A DNA stretch of 64,000 nt from Micropterix aruncella (GCA_944548615.1 OX155962.1:880670-944669), one strand, 5' to 3'; counted from the stretch's first letter, positions 33,065-44,628 are shown. Notes: generated by a model not told the origin, from the sequence alone. Numbers and translations: made by a program.

Positions 33065-33319
33065 ATTCTGTGTTATGCACTGTTATGTATCATTTGTTCA
33101 TCGTACATTTAGAAGTAAAATAAAAACGTACGAGTGTATTCATTATTTCTTTTCCCTTTTTATAATCCTTAGTTACTTAATTACCTATCTCTATTCAGCA
33201 TATTGGATGCCCTAAATTCACACTATAACTATGTTAACTATCTATAGACAGAAACCCACCCCCACTATCCGCCCTCCCCTCCCCCGCCTTCCCAAAAACA
33301 AGACGTAGATCCGCGCCTG

Positions 33320-34669
33320 CTTATACATATGTAGTACGTCGGGTACGTGGCTAGAATAGGAAAAAAGCTACACTTTTAATTGGAATATGCTACTAATATC
33401 CTAGACCTTTTTCTTACATTAAATGTCTTCACGACCCCTGACGTACAATGGATTCTTATTGTGAGGTAGGTTGGTCTGTTACATGTAACTATTTTTAACC
33501 TTGCTTAGTGCCGAACCAAGAATTCTTTGTATTAAGATTTCTATTTGTGTTGACCACTGTTTCAATTGTCCACTTGTTTCTATTGTCCCCGGTTTCGGAG
33601 AAACACGCTTAATTTGACACACTGCATCGTTTGTTTTTGATTCTGCTGCTCGTTTTCGGAATGGTCATTACGTACCATACCTACTCTTATCGTATTAGAG
33701 AATCTATACTTCGATTTCTCTCCTGTCCGTTATTTTTTATTTCGTGGTCAGGGCCTATTCTAATATGGCTCAATCGTCTAATCTTAAGTTTTATAGTTTA
33801 ACCGCCCTACCTATATAAACGTACATGACACGTTCGCTATATTATCGTCCGAACGCAACAAGTCGTATCACGTAAGTTCAGGCAAAAAAAAAGAAACCAA
33901 AACCAAACAGAACCGAAACCCAACGAAAGAAAACAAAGCGTACGTGATACGTCAAATTGTTACTACGATTCTAAATAAAACCAAGGGTTATAAATGGCTC
34001 TATCGTGTAAAAAACTGGTATTTTTTAAACTAGTATTGTTAATAAGAAATGTAATGAAAAAAAACAACATTTTTTTACCATTTTTTTTAAAATACCCCCG
34101 CTTTTTTGGAAGTCGCTTTTGTTAACGGCTGGTTAGCATTTGTCAATTGTTCACCAGCCAAACGTCGCGCGCGCTCGTTTCGTTCTGAGTCAATGCAGAC
34201 TAAATAAATTGTTCTAAAAAGTCGAACGACTCGCTCGTAAATTATAACAGAAGCCCGTAAAATTTAATTTTTTGAGCATGTTTCGAATTCTCCTCGGGTC
34301 ATTAGATTTACTGGCAAAATTTGAAATGCATAACTGCTTCGGTTGAAGGTCGAATTATAAATCATTCAACCGTGTTCATGTTCCAAATAACATGTTCCAA
34401 AGAAGAACAAGTGCTAAGAATCATGTTCTAATGATCAGCAGTGGAAGGACATTGTATCTCCGAGATCGACTCGACACAACCTTGATGTTTGTTGTATGAC
34501 AAAACCCATGAGATATTAAGTCCCTTTATTTGGTCTTTCATTTTTATTCGTGTTACCGCTTTCATCTTGAATCTTTCATATAAAAATGCATAGTTGACCA
34601 GAGTGACGTGTCTTGCATTATTAAATTGAAGATAAAAAAAATGTGCGTGTCAGCTCCGACACGCGACTG
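33320..34669. other. Unannotated low-copy-looking stretch
   Basis: No gene or repeat recognised over about 1.35 kb. It includes poly-A patches and a CG-containing patch at 34130-34210. Confidence 0.4.
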
Positions 34670-34895
34670 GAGTTTAGGGGGAAGTCCCCTAACGCCATAC
34701 GGCACCTAGCGTCGAACACTAATAGTATATCGACAAGTCGCGGCGTGATCGATAGAAAGACGTAGGAAAAGCCAAAGCGTACGCTTCCCCGCACCCTTTT
34801 CACGCGTCTTTGTATCGATCGCGCCGCGACTTGTCCGATACTATTATTGTCCGACGCGAGGTGCCGTCCGGCGTTAGAGGTCATCCCCCTACTAT
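34670..34895. mobile_element. Foldback/MITE with about 95-bp arms
   Basis: The left arm (AGGGGGAAGTCCCCTAACGCC, CGGCACCTAGCGTCGAACA, AATAGTATATCGACAAGTCG) pairs with the right arm (minus: AGGGGGATGACCTCTAACGCC, CGGCACCTCGCGTCGGACAA, ACAAGTCGCGGCGCGATCG). The loop is only about 40 bp. The arms extend through CGCGGCG-GATCGATA. The 87-codon frame across it is a palindrome artefact. Confidence 0.75.
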
Positions 34896-36059
34896 TTAAA
34901 TTTAAAACCCTACCCTGTGGTAACTTTATTGATTTTTTTTAATGATTGGCAACACTGCTTTGTTTTTCTATTCTTGAATTGTCTGAAAATGTTATAAATC
35001 TTTTATTCACAAAATATCTCAAAATAAATAACAAGTTGGCCTGGCAACCAGGGTAGGATAAGACCACTCCGATCAAGGTTACTGTTCTAGGGTTAAGTGC
35101 GATTGCTATTGAGTATACAATAGGCAAAGGGGGTAAATAAACGCATCTTTTATAAAACTGATCTTTTATATACGCATCACATTTATAAAACGCATCTTTT
35201 ATATACTTTTATTTATATAAAATTTCTTGCTTGATTGATTGGTTGAACGTATATTACTATAATTCGAAAAGTTATTGAATTTTGAAATATTCTGCTTAGA
35301 TGGCGCTAACATTAATTCATTTATAAAAGCATAACGATTTTTGTTAAGAGCCCTATCACATATTTTTTCCAGAAAGGCAAGAAAAGTGGATTTTTGGCGT
35401 TCTAATTCCAAGAAATGAAGAGATTTCTAAAAACTTTAATTACTAAATTACCTGGACCATTTCTTGATGTTGACCATAGCGGCCTTTAATTTTAGATATA
35501 ACGAATATTATTTACTTATTCAGCCCATTTTCCGAAAGTCGTTATTCGTAAAACGCTCGGAAGGCAAACTTTGAGCTCCTTAATACAGTAATATCACTAC
35601 AACGAAAACCGTATACTATTTTTTTTTATGTCCGTCATGTATTCTTGATGTACACTACGGCTTTATTTTTTCGTTTTTTGACCACATATCCAAGGTATAC
35701 ATTACTTACAATTACACAAAATTAAAAAAAAATCTTCCTGTATCATTCTAATTTTCTCAGAAATAAAATAAGATTCTTATATAATACTTATACTATATTA
35801 AAGTTCACTCTTTTAGCAATACGACATAATATAAATTATTGTCATTAGAAAGGAGAAAACACTGCAAAAAACAATTAGAAATTGTGTATATATTTGCTTG
35901 CGCAAGAGAAGAGCGCTCAGTGCCGCGGTTTTCTCCCAGGGTTGAATAGTTATTTATTTATTTATTTATCCTATCTTTTATAGTTACATCCAAAAAAAAT
36001 GCGTTCATTTTTTCAACTCATTTTAAAAGAATACCTACGCTATTTTGTAATAAGGCTCT
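34896..36059. other. AT-rich unannotated stretch
   Basis: No supported feature. There is a (TTTA)n run near 35950-35970. Confidence 0.4.
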
Positions 36060-36680
36060 TAACGCTAGATTTTACTACCCATCATAGTGTCTACCGAGGG
36101 TTTTAAATTAAATCAATTCTTAAGGAATAAACTCCAAAACCTACAATTAAATTTAAAAAAAAAACATTTTTTTAATTGTATGTCATTTGTATATGGCTAC
36201 GACATACCTATTATAACATTAAAATTTCATGCTTTATTACTGGATTCGAATCGAACATACCGTCGCTATCTATCGAGCGGCCATTGAAATACGTCGGTAC
36301 AACAGCCACCTGCCCCACATCACCTCTGACATTTCTATTTCTACGTTATTTCTGTATTCCTTGTTCTAGACTCCGGTATCAGCGGGTTAAAAAGAGACGC
36401 GCGTAACCCTTGCTGCGCAATTTTCGATCCAAGACTGCGGGATAAGCGAGTTAGAAACACAGCGCTCTATTTCTTTCTCGCGTACGTACGAAAGAGACGC
36501 ACTCAGTCCTCGCTGAGCAATTTTCGATCCACGTCGTGCAATCTTTTTAAATTTTCGAACTTTACTGGCATTAAACGTCGCGCTTTTTGTTAACGTTCGA
36601 TTTTACTATCCATCAAATTATCATACTGGTGGCTTTAAATGAAATCGTTTCATTATGGAGTAAACTCCATAAATTGGGGA
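36060..36680. repeat. Diverged direct duplication, about 530 bp apart
   Basis: 36060-36150 (TAACGCTAGATTTTACTACC, CATCATAGTG, GGTTTTAAATTAAATC, AATAAACTCC) resembles 36590-36680 (TAACGTTCGATTTTACTATC, CATCAAATTA, GGCTTTAAATGAAATC, AGTAAACTCC). The GCGCAATTTTCGATCCA motif also occurs twice (36415, 36515). Possibly a long decayed tandem repeat. Confidence 0.5.
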
Positions 36681-37311
36681 AAAGGTTTTCATTAGCTGCG
36701 GAGTACCAACAGAAAAGCTCTCCTTTACAAAATGCTAATAATAGGTAGATGACATTCGCAAAATCGTTTTGGAATAATATAATCCTGAAGAATGCTTAAC
36801 CGTTTAAATAATTAGTTTTTATGCTATATTGCAATGTGTTTTGCTATGCTTAGGTTAGTTTAGTAAGAAAGACATTGAGCTCAATATGAGCAATAACGAT
36901 TTCCTGCTTGTAACCTTTGACACGTTTCATTTATCCCGTTTCAATATCGCCTATCATGACGTCAACAGTTTCATTTCAATTGGTCCGTTTTGAACAATCG
37001 TGATCCCGACATGATCTCATCAGTTCTAAATATTAATTTTAACTTACGTAGGCTATTCAAAGGGATCCACGATCATTTTTATGGAATAGGTGTGACGACA
37101 ATGGTGATTAGGATAATGGTAAGTCGTTGTCGAACGCTGTAATAGGAGAATGAAAATATCACCCATATAATCCGTGTACTGTTTCTGTAATTGCCATTGA
37201 AATACGATGACGTGGGATTCGTCAAGTGTAATTTACTTTCTATGGATACAACAATTCAACATTCAGTATTTCTCTCGTAATTTTCCAAATTACTAGCAGC
37301 ATGGAAGTACT
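36681..37311. other. Unannotated stretch
   Basis: Nothing recognised. Confidence 0.4.
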
Positions 37312-37371
37312 TGTCGGTTTGCTTGTTTGTTTCTACTTTTATTGGGAAATTTCGCAATGGGCGAGTTTATT
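37312..37371 (-). mobile_element. SINE 3' tail fragment
   Basis: The minus strand gives AACTCGCCCATTGCGAAATT, TCCCAATAAAAGTAGAAAC and AAACAAGCAAAC, the end of the SINE family. The body is missing and a LINE tail abuts it. Confidence 0.65.
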
Positions 37372-37560
37372 CAAATTCAAATTCAAATTCAAAATTCTTT
37401 ATTTATCTATAATATTACATATATTATTAAAATTCAAAGCCATCCTAACTAGGCCTCGCCTGTACTAAGGTAGGCTTAGGTAATATAGAAATAGGGTAGA
37501 GTGGTTTTCGTAACTTGCTGTATTATATTTGTATATTATTATGTTACATTTAAGAAGACA
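37372..37560 (-). mobile_element. LINE 3' UTR with (TTTGAA)n tail
   Basis: The tail is ATTCAAATTCAAATTCAAAT on the plus strand. The CATCCTAACTAGGCCTCGCC and ACTAAGGTAGGC blocks resemble 28780-28815 (CTAACTAGGC...CCAAGGTAGAC). No coding part. Confidence 0.65.
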
Positions 37561-38333
37561 TTACATTCCGACCAACTGGCTATTTTATAAATTAGATAGC
37601 TCATGTTCCAAAACCAATATGTAGCTCATGTTCAGTAGCGGACATAGCACCAGAAGAAGAAGAAGAAACATAAGACAAATACATATTCAGTCGTGATATC
37701 AAGTATGTACATTCTTCGATACCAGCCAACACGTACTGTTTTCGGCTTTGCTGTGAACAAAAGGCGAAAAGGTGACCAACTTGCATAAATTGACATGTTC
37801 TGACTGAGTAATTTCCAAAAAGGTAACGGTGAAACATTGGACTCGATGCACAAATCAAGGCGTGCCGTTGCAGCCATGTTTTACGGTACTGGCGTGGTCA
37901 CCGAAGAATACTAATTATACGACATAATTTACCTAAATACTGTTTGGCAAAACATCAGAAAAACCGAATTTTTAGCTGAAGTTCCTGACCTAAATGTAAA
38001 CTAAAATATTGATGAAATAGGTCAGAGCTAATCGTACTGTCAAACAGGGGAACTTTGATCGGCATCGGTAAATACACGTCAGTTTTTCACCGCGTCCTAT
38101 TAATGTTGGACCATTGGCTTCAATTAGATGTATGGGCTGCGTCTCGTTTGAAGGGGATTGATAGAATCGATTGATTTGTTACACAACTGTGTGAGAGACT
38201 GACGCCAATATTTGTGGCCAACATTATGGCACCAAGTCTGTAGAAGGCAGTGTTAAAAGTAGCGCACTGCTGATTGATAAACTTGATTGATGATTGATGA
38301 ATAGCTGTTCAAACTTTACTTTGCTAAAAAGCT
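37561..38333. other. Unannotated stretch
   Basis: Two overlapping minus-strand frames across 37600-37880 are unrecognised; the AGAAGAAGAAG at 37655-37668 is a microsatellite. Confidence 0.35.
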
Positions 38334-38715
38334 GTCATCTCCAACGAGCGAACCCGACACCTCAGTCTGTTATAACGATATAGATCGATCTTTCAGCCGT
38401 GAGGTGATTACACCACCACCCCCGCTTCTTAGGAAACGTATATAATTTCCACCCCCCCCCCCTCCCCAGTTATTAGCCGGAGTGCATAGCCGATTGGCTG
38501 ACCCCGCTCGATGCGCAAACCACCCAGCAGCTCCCGGAGGTCATCTGCCAGAGGATCTGATGCCATGTACATACGACTCAGCCGAGACAGAGGAAACAAG
38601 GCTTATTCCAGGTTCGACCCTCTTCAAGGAGGCTACCGGATGGGATTGGAACTGTAAGTTGAGCCGACCCAGGATAACCTGCAGGTCATATGACATAAAC
38701 TGTCCGTGGTATAGT
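38334..38715 (-). mobile_element. Element A, internally deleted
   Basis: 3' end block CCAACGAGCGAACCCGACAC and CTGTTATAACGATAT. It then jumps directly to the CACCCCCGCTTCTTAGGAAAC region and on through GTGCATAGCCGATTGGCTG to the 5' block. About 270 bp of the middle is deleted. Confidence 0.65.
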
Positions 38716-38717
38716 TT

Positions 38718-39580
38718 TAGATGTCATTTGCAACGGGCGAACCCGATACAGGTCACGCAATAAGAGCTGGCACGTTCACAGTACTCACACTAATGCAATG
38801 TCACTATACAGTGTATAAGCTTGACCGCGAGCGAGAGAGACGGAAAGACTTTTTATGATGCGCATCAAGTGAAAGTCACGTCGCGCGTCACGACATTGCA
38901 TTAGTGTGAGTACTGTGAACGTGCCAGCTCTCGCTGTGGCACCTGTACCTCAGGCTGTTATACGGATATAGTACGTTCTTTCAGCCGTGAAGTGATTACA
39001 CAGAGACTCAGGAACAACACAGTCCACAGTCTAGCTCCACCAACATACCCGTAAGTAGCCGACGCCTTATGCCGTAAGAAGCGAGGCACTGGAATGTGAA
39101 AACAGCAGGCCAAACTCACGCCCTTACTACTAGATTTGGCCAGATTTCTCCGTTCTCCGGTCTGGTCACGGGTCGAGGTCGCTTGCACGGCCTCTACCTG
39201 ACGTAAGCGGTTTGAATATTTTACAGACCGCGACGCCCTTTGCCCGCTATGGTCACTCGGGATCGGGTGGCCGACGGATCGATTTAAAGGTTCAAGACGT
39301 CAGTTTGACAACTACCCTTCGCAGTCATAGGAAACGTACGTCTCTAGACCCTCTAGTTATTTGACAGCCTGGCATTCAACACCTAGCAAACCGGTTGGTA
39401 AACAAAGTTCCGCCTGAGGTATTCCCCCGAATCCGCGATCTTCTGATCCCAACCGGGTCCGACTGCAGGATACACTTACAGCCGTGGCTGAAACTCACAG
39501 CGGCCCTGGCATGGTAAGCCCCTCTTTGAGGAGGCTACCAAATAGGAGTGGAACCGCGAGTTGGGCAGGCCAAATGATAT
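38718..39580 (-). mobile_element. Element A, interrupted by a MITE in its 3' end
   Basis: GATGTCATTTGCAACGGGCG and AACCCGA (38741-38746) are followed by the MITE and then by TACCTCAGGCTGTTATACGG, the normal continuation. The body then runs to GTTGGGCAGGCC near 39570. More diverged than the edge copies. Confidence 0.7.
38749..38945 (-). mobile_element. TA-flanked MITE, copy 2 (inside element A)
   Basis: 197 bp, inverted relative to 32647-32842. TA target duplications at 38747-38748 and 38946-38947. The terminal sequence CAGGTCACGCAATAAGAGCT and the long TIRs are shared with copy 1. Confidence 0.88.
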
Positions 39581-39584
39581 AGAT

Positions 39585-39900
39585 TTTTGACTAACACCTA
39601 ACACAGTCTTTAAACGACTTGCATTGTCAATGATCCATTTATTTACTTTTGTCTTAAATCGATCTTTATTTTGGGAATTTTTATTGATCCTTCTAGATTT
39701 TTTTTAGAGACGAAATACATTTATTGTATTTGGGCAAAGTTTGTACGTACGTGAGATGGTTCGTTTCTTCCGCTATTCGTGTTGATCTTTGTTGTCGACT
39801 TCGCGTACTCTTCTGTAATGTCTTGTAGAAAAATATTAAGGCTTGTTTCACGAACAACTGACAAATAAATGGAACCTTTGATTCACTGATTAGTACACAT
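39585..39900 (-). pseudogene. LINE C-terminal fragment next to element A
   Basis: Minus strand: LFVKQALIFFYKTLQKSTRS, RQQRSTRIAEETNHLTYVQT, LPKYNKCISSLKKI, then decayed. It aligns with 49850-50160 (GGGCTTGTTTCAGGAACAAC, GTTGATCTTTGTGGTTGACT). Both copies sit directly beyond the 5' end of a minus-strand element A. Likely LINE ORF2 tail; clade not resolved. Confidence 0.55.
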
Positions 39901-39905
39901 TTGGA

Positions 39906-40692
39906 GATGTCGACTACAACGGGCGAACCCGTCACCCCCAGGAAGTTTTAACGATAGTGATCTTTCTTTCTACCGTGAGGTGAGCGTAGAATATTAGCTC
40001 GGCCACAGCCCGTCAGAATCCAACGCGAGACACTGAGAAGCACCCAGGCGGGCCGTCTCTCCCCTGACTACCAGTTGTGGCCAGATTTCTCCAGCTCCCG
40101 ACGGGTAACAGGTTCGAGGCCGCTTGCGCAATCCTCTACCTTATGTTAGCGGTGATTTGGCATCTACCGAACCTTTGTACGGCTGTCCACTAGGGATCGG
40201 GTAGCCGATTGGTCGTTAAAGGGCGGCTATCATTAGGTTAACAGCACCCCCCCCCCCCCCCCCCAATATATTACATTACATTACATTTTCGTCGTGTCCA
40301 ATTGACGGCTAAAGACCGCTCTTAGACGTGTCAAAATAATTTGGTTTGGTAGTAAGTTTCGTTACTACTCTTTACTGAACATACATAGGTAGTCAAGAAT
40401 TAACTACTAGATTGCATAGCAGACTTGCAAGGACACAGACTATATAGGAAACAAAGCCGTTTCCAAACTCTCCTGATTATCAGTCGGAGTGCACAATCGA
40501 TTGGCTGAGGCCGCACGGTGCGCAAACCGCCCAGGAGCGCCCGAAGATTGATTCCCAGGAAAAAACTAGCCCGCAGGCGCAGAGTTCTACTTGGGCTCGT
40601 GGTTCTACTTGGAGGCTATCGGATGGGTGCTGGCCCGTGAATTGGGCTGGCTATACCTACATATGAGACATAAGGTCCAATCGCACTGGGCC
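39906..40692 (-). mobile_element. Element A, split by poly-C and a LINE tail
   Basis: 39906-40246 and 40441-40692 together make one copy, ending ...GCACTGGGCCCATTA (5' end on minus). A C18 run at 40247-40264 and the LINE tail 40265-40432 interrupt it at the CACCCCCGCTCTATAGG block. Confidence 0.72.
40265..40432 (-). mobile_element. LINE 3' end with (AATGT)n tail
   Basis: Inverted match to 50965-51118: TTACATTACATTACATTTTC, GTCGTGTCCAATTGACGGCT, AAAGACCGCTCTTAGACGTG and ACTACTCTTTACTGAACAT. Confidence 0.75.
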
Positions 40693-40699
40693 CATTATC

Positions 40700-41020
40700 T
40701 CCATCGACATACTAGCTAGATATGCCCTCAGATATAAATAATTTGGCTCCATACCCTTTGCTCATAAAACATGTGACAGAGAGAGAGAGAGAGCAATAAA
40801 TTGATCAGTATGCGAGAGAATCGCACGCCAATATTCTTCGCGGCAGGTCTCAAACCGGAAACGGTCGGCTGTCTGCCAGCGGACTGCGACAAAACTACTA
40901 CTCATTAGGTACTACTGGCCGGCTTTCCGTAATGGTTTTGAAGTGGAGCGTGACCATTTTCGAGCGTGAAAGGCCCATCTAGGGGATCATATATCGATGA
41001 TTAGCTCCCCAATTATTAGG
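40700..41020 (-). repeat. Dispersed repeat B, copy 2
   Basis: Inverted match to 25975-26260 (see that entry). Carries an (AG)n run AGAGAGAGAGAGAG at about 40778-40793 not expanded in copy 1. Confidence 0.6.
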
Positions 41021-42158
41021 TTACAGTCATAGCGGGGATTTTTCCTGTAAGTAAACCTCAAAAACTTATTGGCTTTAGCTAGTGGTTCAAGTTCTTGTTT
41101 CGTGTGCCCATAAGCTTTGACAAAGTGCCATGTACACATTTTTTATGTCCGTTTTGTTACAATGGTGTGTTACAGTTCTGCTTACTGTCACGGATGAGTA
41201 ATTTCGTTGTTTTTGCATTAATACTTAACCCTACTGATTTACGATTAAGCTTTTGAGTCCCGCTTCCTCAAAGATGAAAAAAATATTTATTTATCTATTA
41301 GTTTCGGGAATAATAGTCAAGTTAAATAATACTTAGTAACCAATATAAGGTATTCAAAGAGTCATTTGATCGATTGTGATCGGAAATTTGCTCCAGGATG
41401 CTATAAATCATCGCGTGGCGCTTTTTAATCAAAAAGATACATCTGAAAATCCCTCTCTAAATGCGGATTTCCGGCGCCTGAATCTTAAGCGTCGGACAAT
41501 GAGGCTAAGCAAATCCCAGGACAAACACTTACAAAAACGTGCGGAGGAGAAAAAAAACAGAAAAAGTAAATCAAAAGCCCGTCCATTATACGGGCATTAA
41601 AAGTGCAGACACTTCAGCGTTAGGGGTGGCAATTTTAAACCAAAATTATCGTACAACGGGCACAGAGTATTATCTATTGCGTAAACTAACCACTTATGCA
41701 CTTTATTGATCAGATAGACTTATTAGTGTATCTAGATAGAATGCCACATATTGATGGCATTCTATCCTATGTAAAAATGCTATAGATGGCACTAATAATT
41801 AAATGTTATTATAGTTATCTCTGGTTAAATTTTTGGTTGTTTATAATGTACAGTTCTGCTGTATAATGACTTTTCGTCTCAAAATATGCCAAAAAAAAAA
41901 AGACTGACTCGCGCGCCGACGGTTCCTTCCTTTATCGAAGTGACTAAAATTGTCAAAATGTCACATATTGACTAGAAAACTAGTTCGCATTGATATTGAT
42001 TTTATTATAAGTTATTACATAGAGTTTTTACACTCATCTATGTATGTCATAATAAATGTAATATGAAATTTTAGTCGAAAATGTTTTTTTTTTCACAATT
42101 TATATTTTAAAAGATTAACTTTTTATAAAACATATAATCTATCGGCGAAAAGATCTCG
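41021..42158. other. Low-copy-looking stretch with one basic frame
   Basis: A plus-strand frame at about 41376-41600 has no ATG start (opens at GTG) and reads NADFRRLNLKRRTMRLSKSQ then a Lys/Arg-rich end. It could be a diverged exon or chance; no domain recognised. The rest is AT-rich; 41745-41830 shares a short TGGCACTA-TAATTTAATGTTATTAT block with 61418-61450. Confidence 0.3.
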
Positions 42159-42162
42159 TTAA

Positions 42163-42403
42163 CCCCTCAAATGAATGGCGATTAGCTCGGGTTGCCTACG
42201 GCAAAATGTATATAAATTTATATTTACATTTACATTTACATTTACATAGAGCGGGGTTTACTATAGAGCTATTGCATTACTATAGAGCGGATTACTCTAA
42301 AGCGGCGCACATTTACATTTATATTTACATTTATATAAATTTATATACATTTTCTATACATTTTGCCAAGGCATCCCTTAAGGGACGCCTCACATTTGAG
42401 GGG
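42163..42403. mobile_element. TTAA-flanked MITE, piggyBac-like
   Basis: TTAA at 42159-42162 and 42404-42407 flanks ends CCCCTCAAATG and CATTTGAGGGG. Inverted homology continues inward through GGCAAAATGTATATAAATTT. piggyBac elements insert at TTAA and begin CCC. 241 bp, with a (ACATTT)n-rich interior and no coding capacity; the open frame across it is a low-complexity artefact. Confidence 0.82.
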
Positions 42404-42639
42404 TTAAGAAGTATAATTATTGAAATCGTGAAAATCGTGTTATCAATGTTTAAGTGAAATCAATTTAGTCGTAGGTTTAAAAAAGATATGATACATCTAT
42501 TAATACAATTTTTATTTAATTTTATATATTATGTACAATACATGTATAATACATTCCGTGATATTAAAATTAAAACTTGTACATCCACCAAATTATTGTA
42601 ACACCAAATTACTGTACATCCGGTAGTTCGTTACTCTAA

Positions 42640-43235
42640 ATACGTTTTTGGGAATTTTCGACCCCCTCCCCCTCTCCCATGTCAACAGACGTAATCAGCG
42701 GCCTGACCACCCCCCTCCCCCCCGAGATTACGTAATCAACCGAGTTTGCGACAAATGTAAAGATTCATAAACCCAGCGTTTTTAAAGTGTTTGAAGACCG
42801 TAAGTGGAAAAAACATTTTAGTATGCTTTTAAAAAAGTGCTTTAATAATTCAAAGTCATAACAGAATCTCAAACTCTTTGGTTTATTTTACAGATCCAAA
42901 TCTTCTACCGCAGTGGCAGTATAGAAGGAATTAAAGTGAAAAAAATGTATAAGAATGAATTTAAAAATGTACATTTATGGCATTTTTAATCCAAAATAAT
43001 TAGAAAATAGTCTAAGTGTGTGGACTAAAGATTAGTACCTGTAATTTACCAAAGAATTTGACTTTCCAATTATTTTAGAAAAATTAATTTGCATTCATGA
43101 ATGCATTCTTTAATGTTGTTTAGACCATAAGAATGCGATGCCCCCCCCCCCCTTAGGTAATCAAGCGTAAGCCTTAGCTCCAACATCACCCCCTCCCCCC
43201 CCTCGGCGATTACGTAATATGTGGACGGTTCCTAG
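42640..43235 (-). mobile_element. DNA element D with C-rich subterminal repeats, copy 1
   Basis: The end at the right reads, on the minus strand, CCGTCCACATATTACGTAAT CGCCGAGG then a G-rich run. This matches 57944-57975 in opposite orientation. Internal C-rich repeats (CCCCCTCCCCC...GAGATTACGTAATC at 42700-42738; 43141-43230) are in direct orientation. The left end is not defined. No transposase seen. Confidence 0.55.
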
Positions 43236-43834
43236 TATGTATTCGCAGATCCTTGATTTTTCTCGCTGAATGTTTTTAACAGTCTTGATGTGTTCCAGCG
43301 GTCGATTCGTTATGTCTGATTAACGCACGCCAATTTAAAACCGCATTAGATTTATACACACCTGGGGCTGGGTATTACATCCTTTGCAGGTCTCCGAGAC
43401 CGAGTTATAAGTCGGGTGGCTTCAAGATTGTTTTTATATCCAACTTCTTTAGCATCTTACTTATTCGATCCATCACGCCCCGGACTCCTTCGACTTTGGG
43501 GTCCGGTACAGTGATCGCCCTAGTACCGCATCGCATATCTGCGATAATCGTATTATACGATCAATTTAAATCGTATAAACATGCACTGCAGTGTACAACC
43601 CGTCGGCCGCGTGGCGCGAGCTTTTATTATAGCGCCGCGCGGCAATTTTTCCGTACATTTATTTACTTTAATATTTATGACCTGTGCACATGAACGTGCG
43701 TGGCTACCGTGTGTTTACTCTGTAGTACAGTGTGCTCTCGGCTTAAGCGGCCCCCGCGTTCTTAAGCCAACTGCGTAATAATAGAAATATTTTTAGCGTC
43801 AATTTACCTACTCATCGAAATGATTGGGCATAGA
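43236..43834. other. Unannotated stretch
   Basis: GC-balanced with CpGs at 43590-43760. Two overlapping short frames; nothing recognised. Confidence 0.35.
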
Positions 43835-43935
43835 AAAAATCGGTTGTGTCACCCCAAGACTATTCCGGCAGCAGACAACCCCCCCCCCCCCCTCCGCCCG
43901 CTCCCCGCAACCCTCCTCCACCTTTTATTTTGATT
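43835..43935 (-). repeat. Dispersed repeat G, copy 3, with poly-C run
   Basis: CGGTTGTGTCACCCCAAGAC then GCAGACAACC and a C14 run: the inverse of 19065-19160. Confidence 0.55.
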
Positions 43936-43965
43936 GATTTATTTGATTTTATATACCTGGTAGGG

Positions 43966-44628
43966 GGCTAACGGGCCCATGATGAGGTGGCCACGATGAC
44001 CCATGTGTTCAGGGTCGGTCACACTCACGGGTCAACACCCATCCGACGGCCTCCCCGCATGGGGTGCGAATCCTGGGTAGGACACTGGGTCAACCAGTCT
44101 CCCCTGGGAATCAAACCTCTGGCGCCCCTGGACGGTCTGCACACCGTGCGGCGCAAGCCAATCGATTGTGCTCTCCGACTAACAGTCGGGGGAGTCTGGG
44201 AACTGTATTGTTTCCTACAGAGCGGGGGTGGTTGTCTACCTTACGGCGACTGCTCTTGAAATGACCATTGGCCATCAGACCCCGGTTCAGAGTCGGGCAA
44301 AGGACGCCTTGGTCCGCGATAGATTCGGTGCACTCCGTTTCACCGCTTCGTAAGGGAGAGGACCGCGCAAGCGACCTCGAACTCGGAACCAATCGAGAGA
44401 CCGGAGAGACCTGGTCACAATTGGAAGTGAGGGCGCGAGTATCTCGAGCCCGCCGGGTTTATTCCTGGCTAACTCGCGGTAAGGCGTTGGACTCTCACGG
44501 GTTGTGACGTAGCTGGACGTAGAATTGTACTGTCCAAAGTCTTCTACGTTCACTGCAGGGCGACAGAACGACTAATCGTTAAAACGTCCTGTGGTGACGG
44601 GCTCGCCCGTTGTAGTCGACACCGCAAG
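43966..44628 (+). mobile_element. Element A, complete copy with 13-bp TSD
   Basis: Exact direct repeat ATACCTGGTAGGG at 43953-43965 and 44629-44641. It defines both ends: 5' GGCTAACGGGCCCATGATGA and 3' GTAGTCGACACCGCAAG. 663 bp. Near the 3' end are two hairpins: AACGACTAATCGTT and, 18 nt from the terminus, ACGGGCTCGCCCGT (44597-44610). Upstream of these, TGGCTAACTCGCGGTAAGGC resembles a tRNA D-arm/A-box region. No tail of A's. The minus-strand B-box-like GGTTTGATTCC is also conserved. Confidence 0.92.

Larger units (their letters stand above)
32272..33319 (+). mobile_element. hAT transposon remnant, internally deleted
   Basis: The ends CAGGCGCGGATCTA and TAGATCCGCGCCTG are exact 14-bp TIRs starting CAGG, in hAT style. 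The 8-bp flanks CTTTAATG and CTTATACA are only partly alike. At 1048 bp it is too short for a full hAT (normally about 2.5-4 kb). The interior keeps only pieces of the transposase and is further split by a MITE. Confidence 0.82.

Noticed and set aside
42206..42457. 83-codon frame rich in H/L/Y/I
   Set aside because: Low-complexity translation of (ACATTT)n and TATA-rich sequence within a TTAA-flanked MITE.
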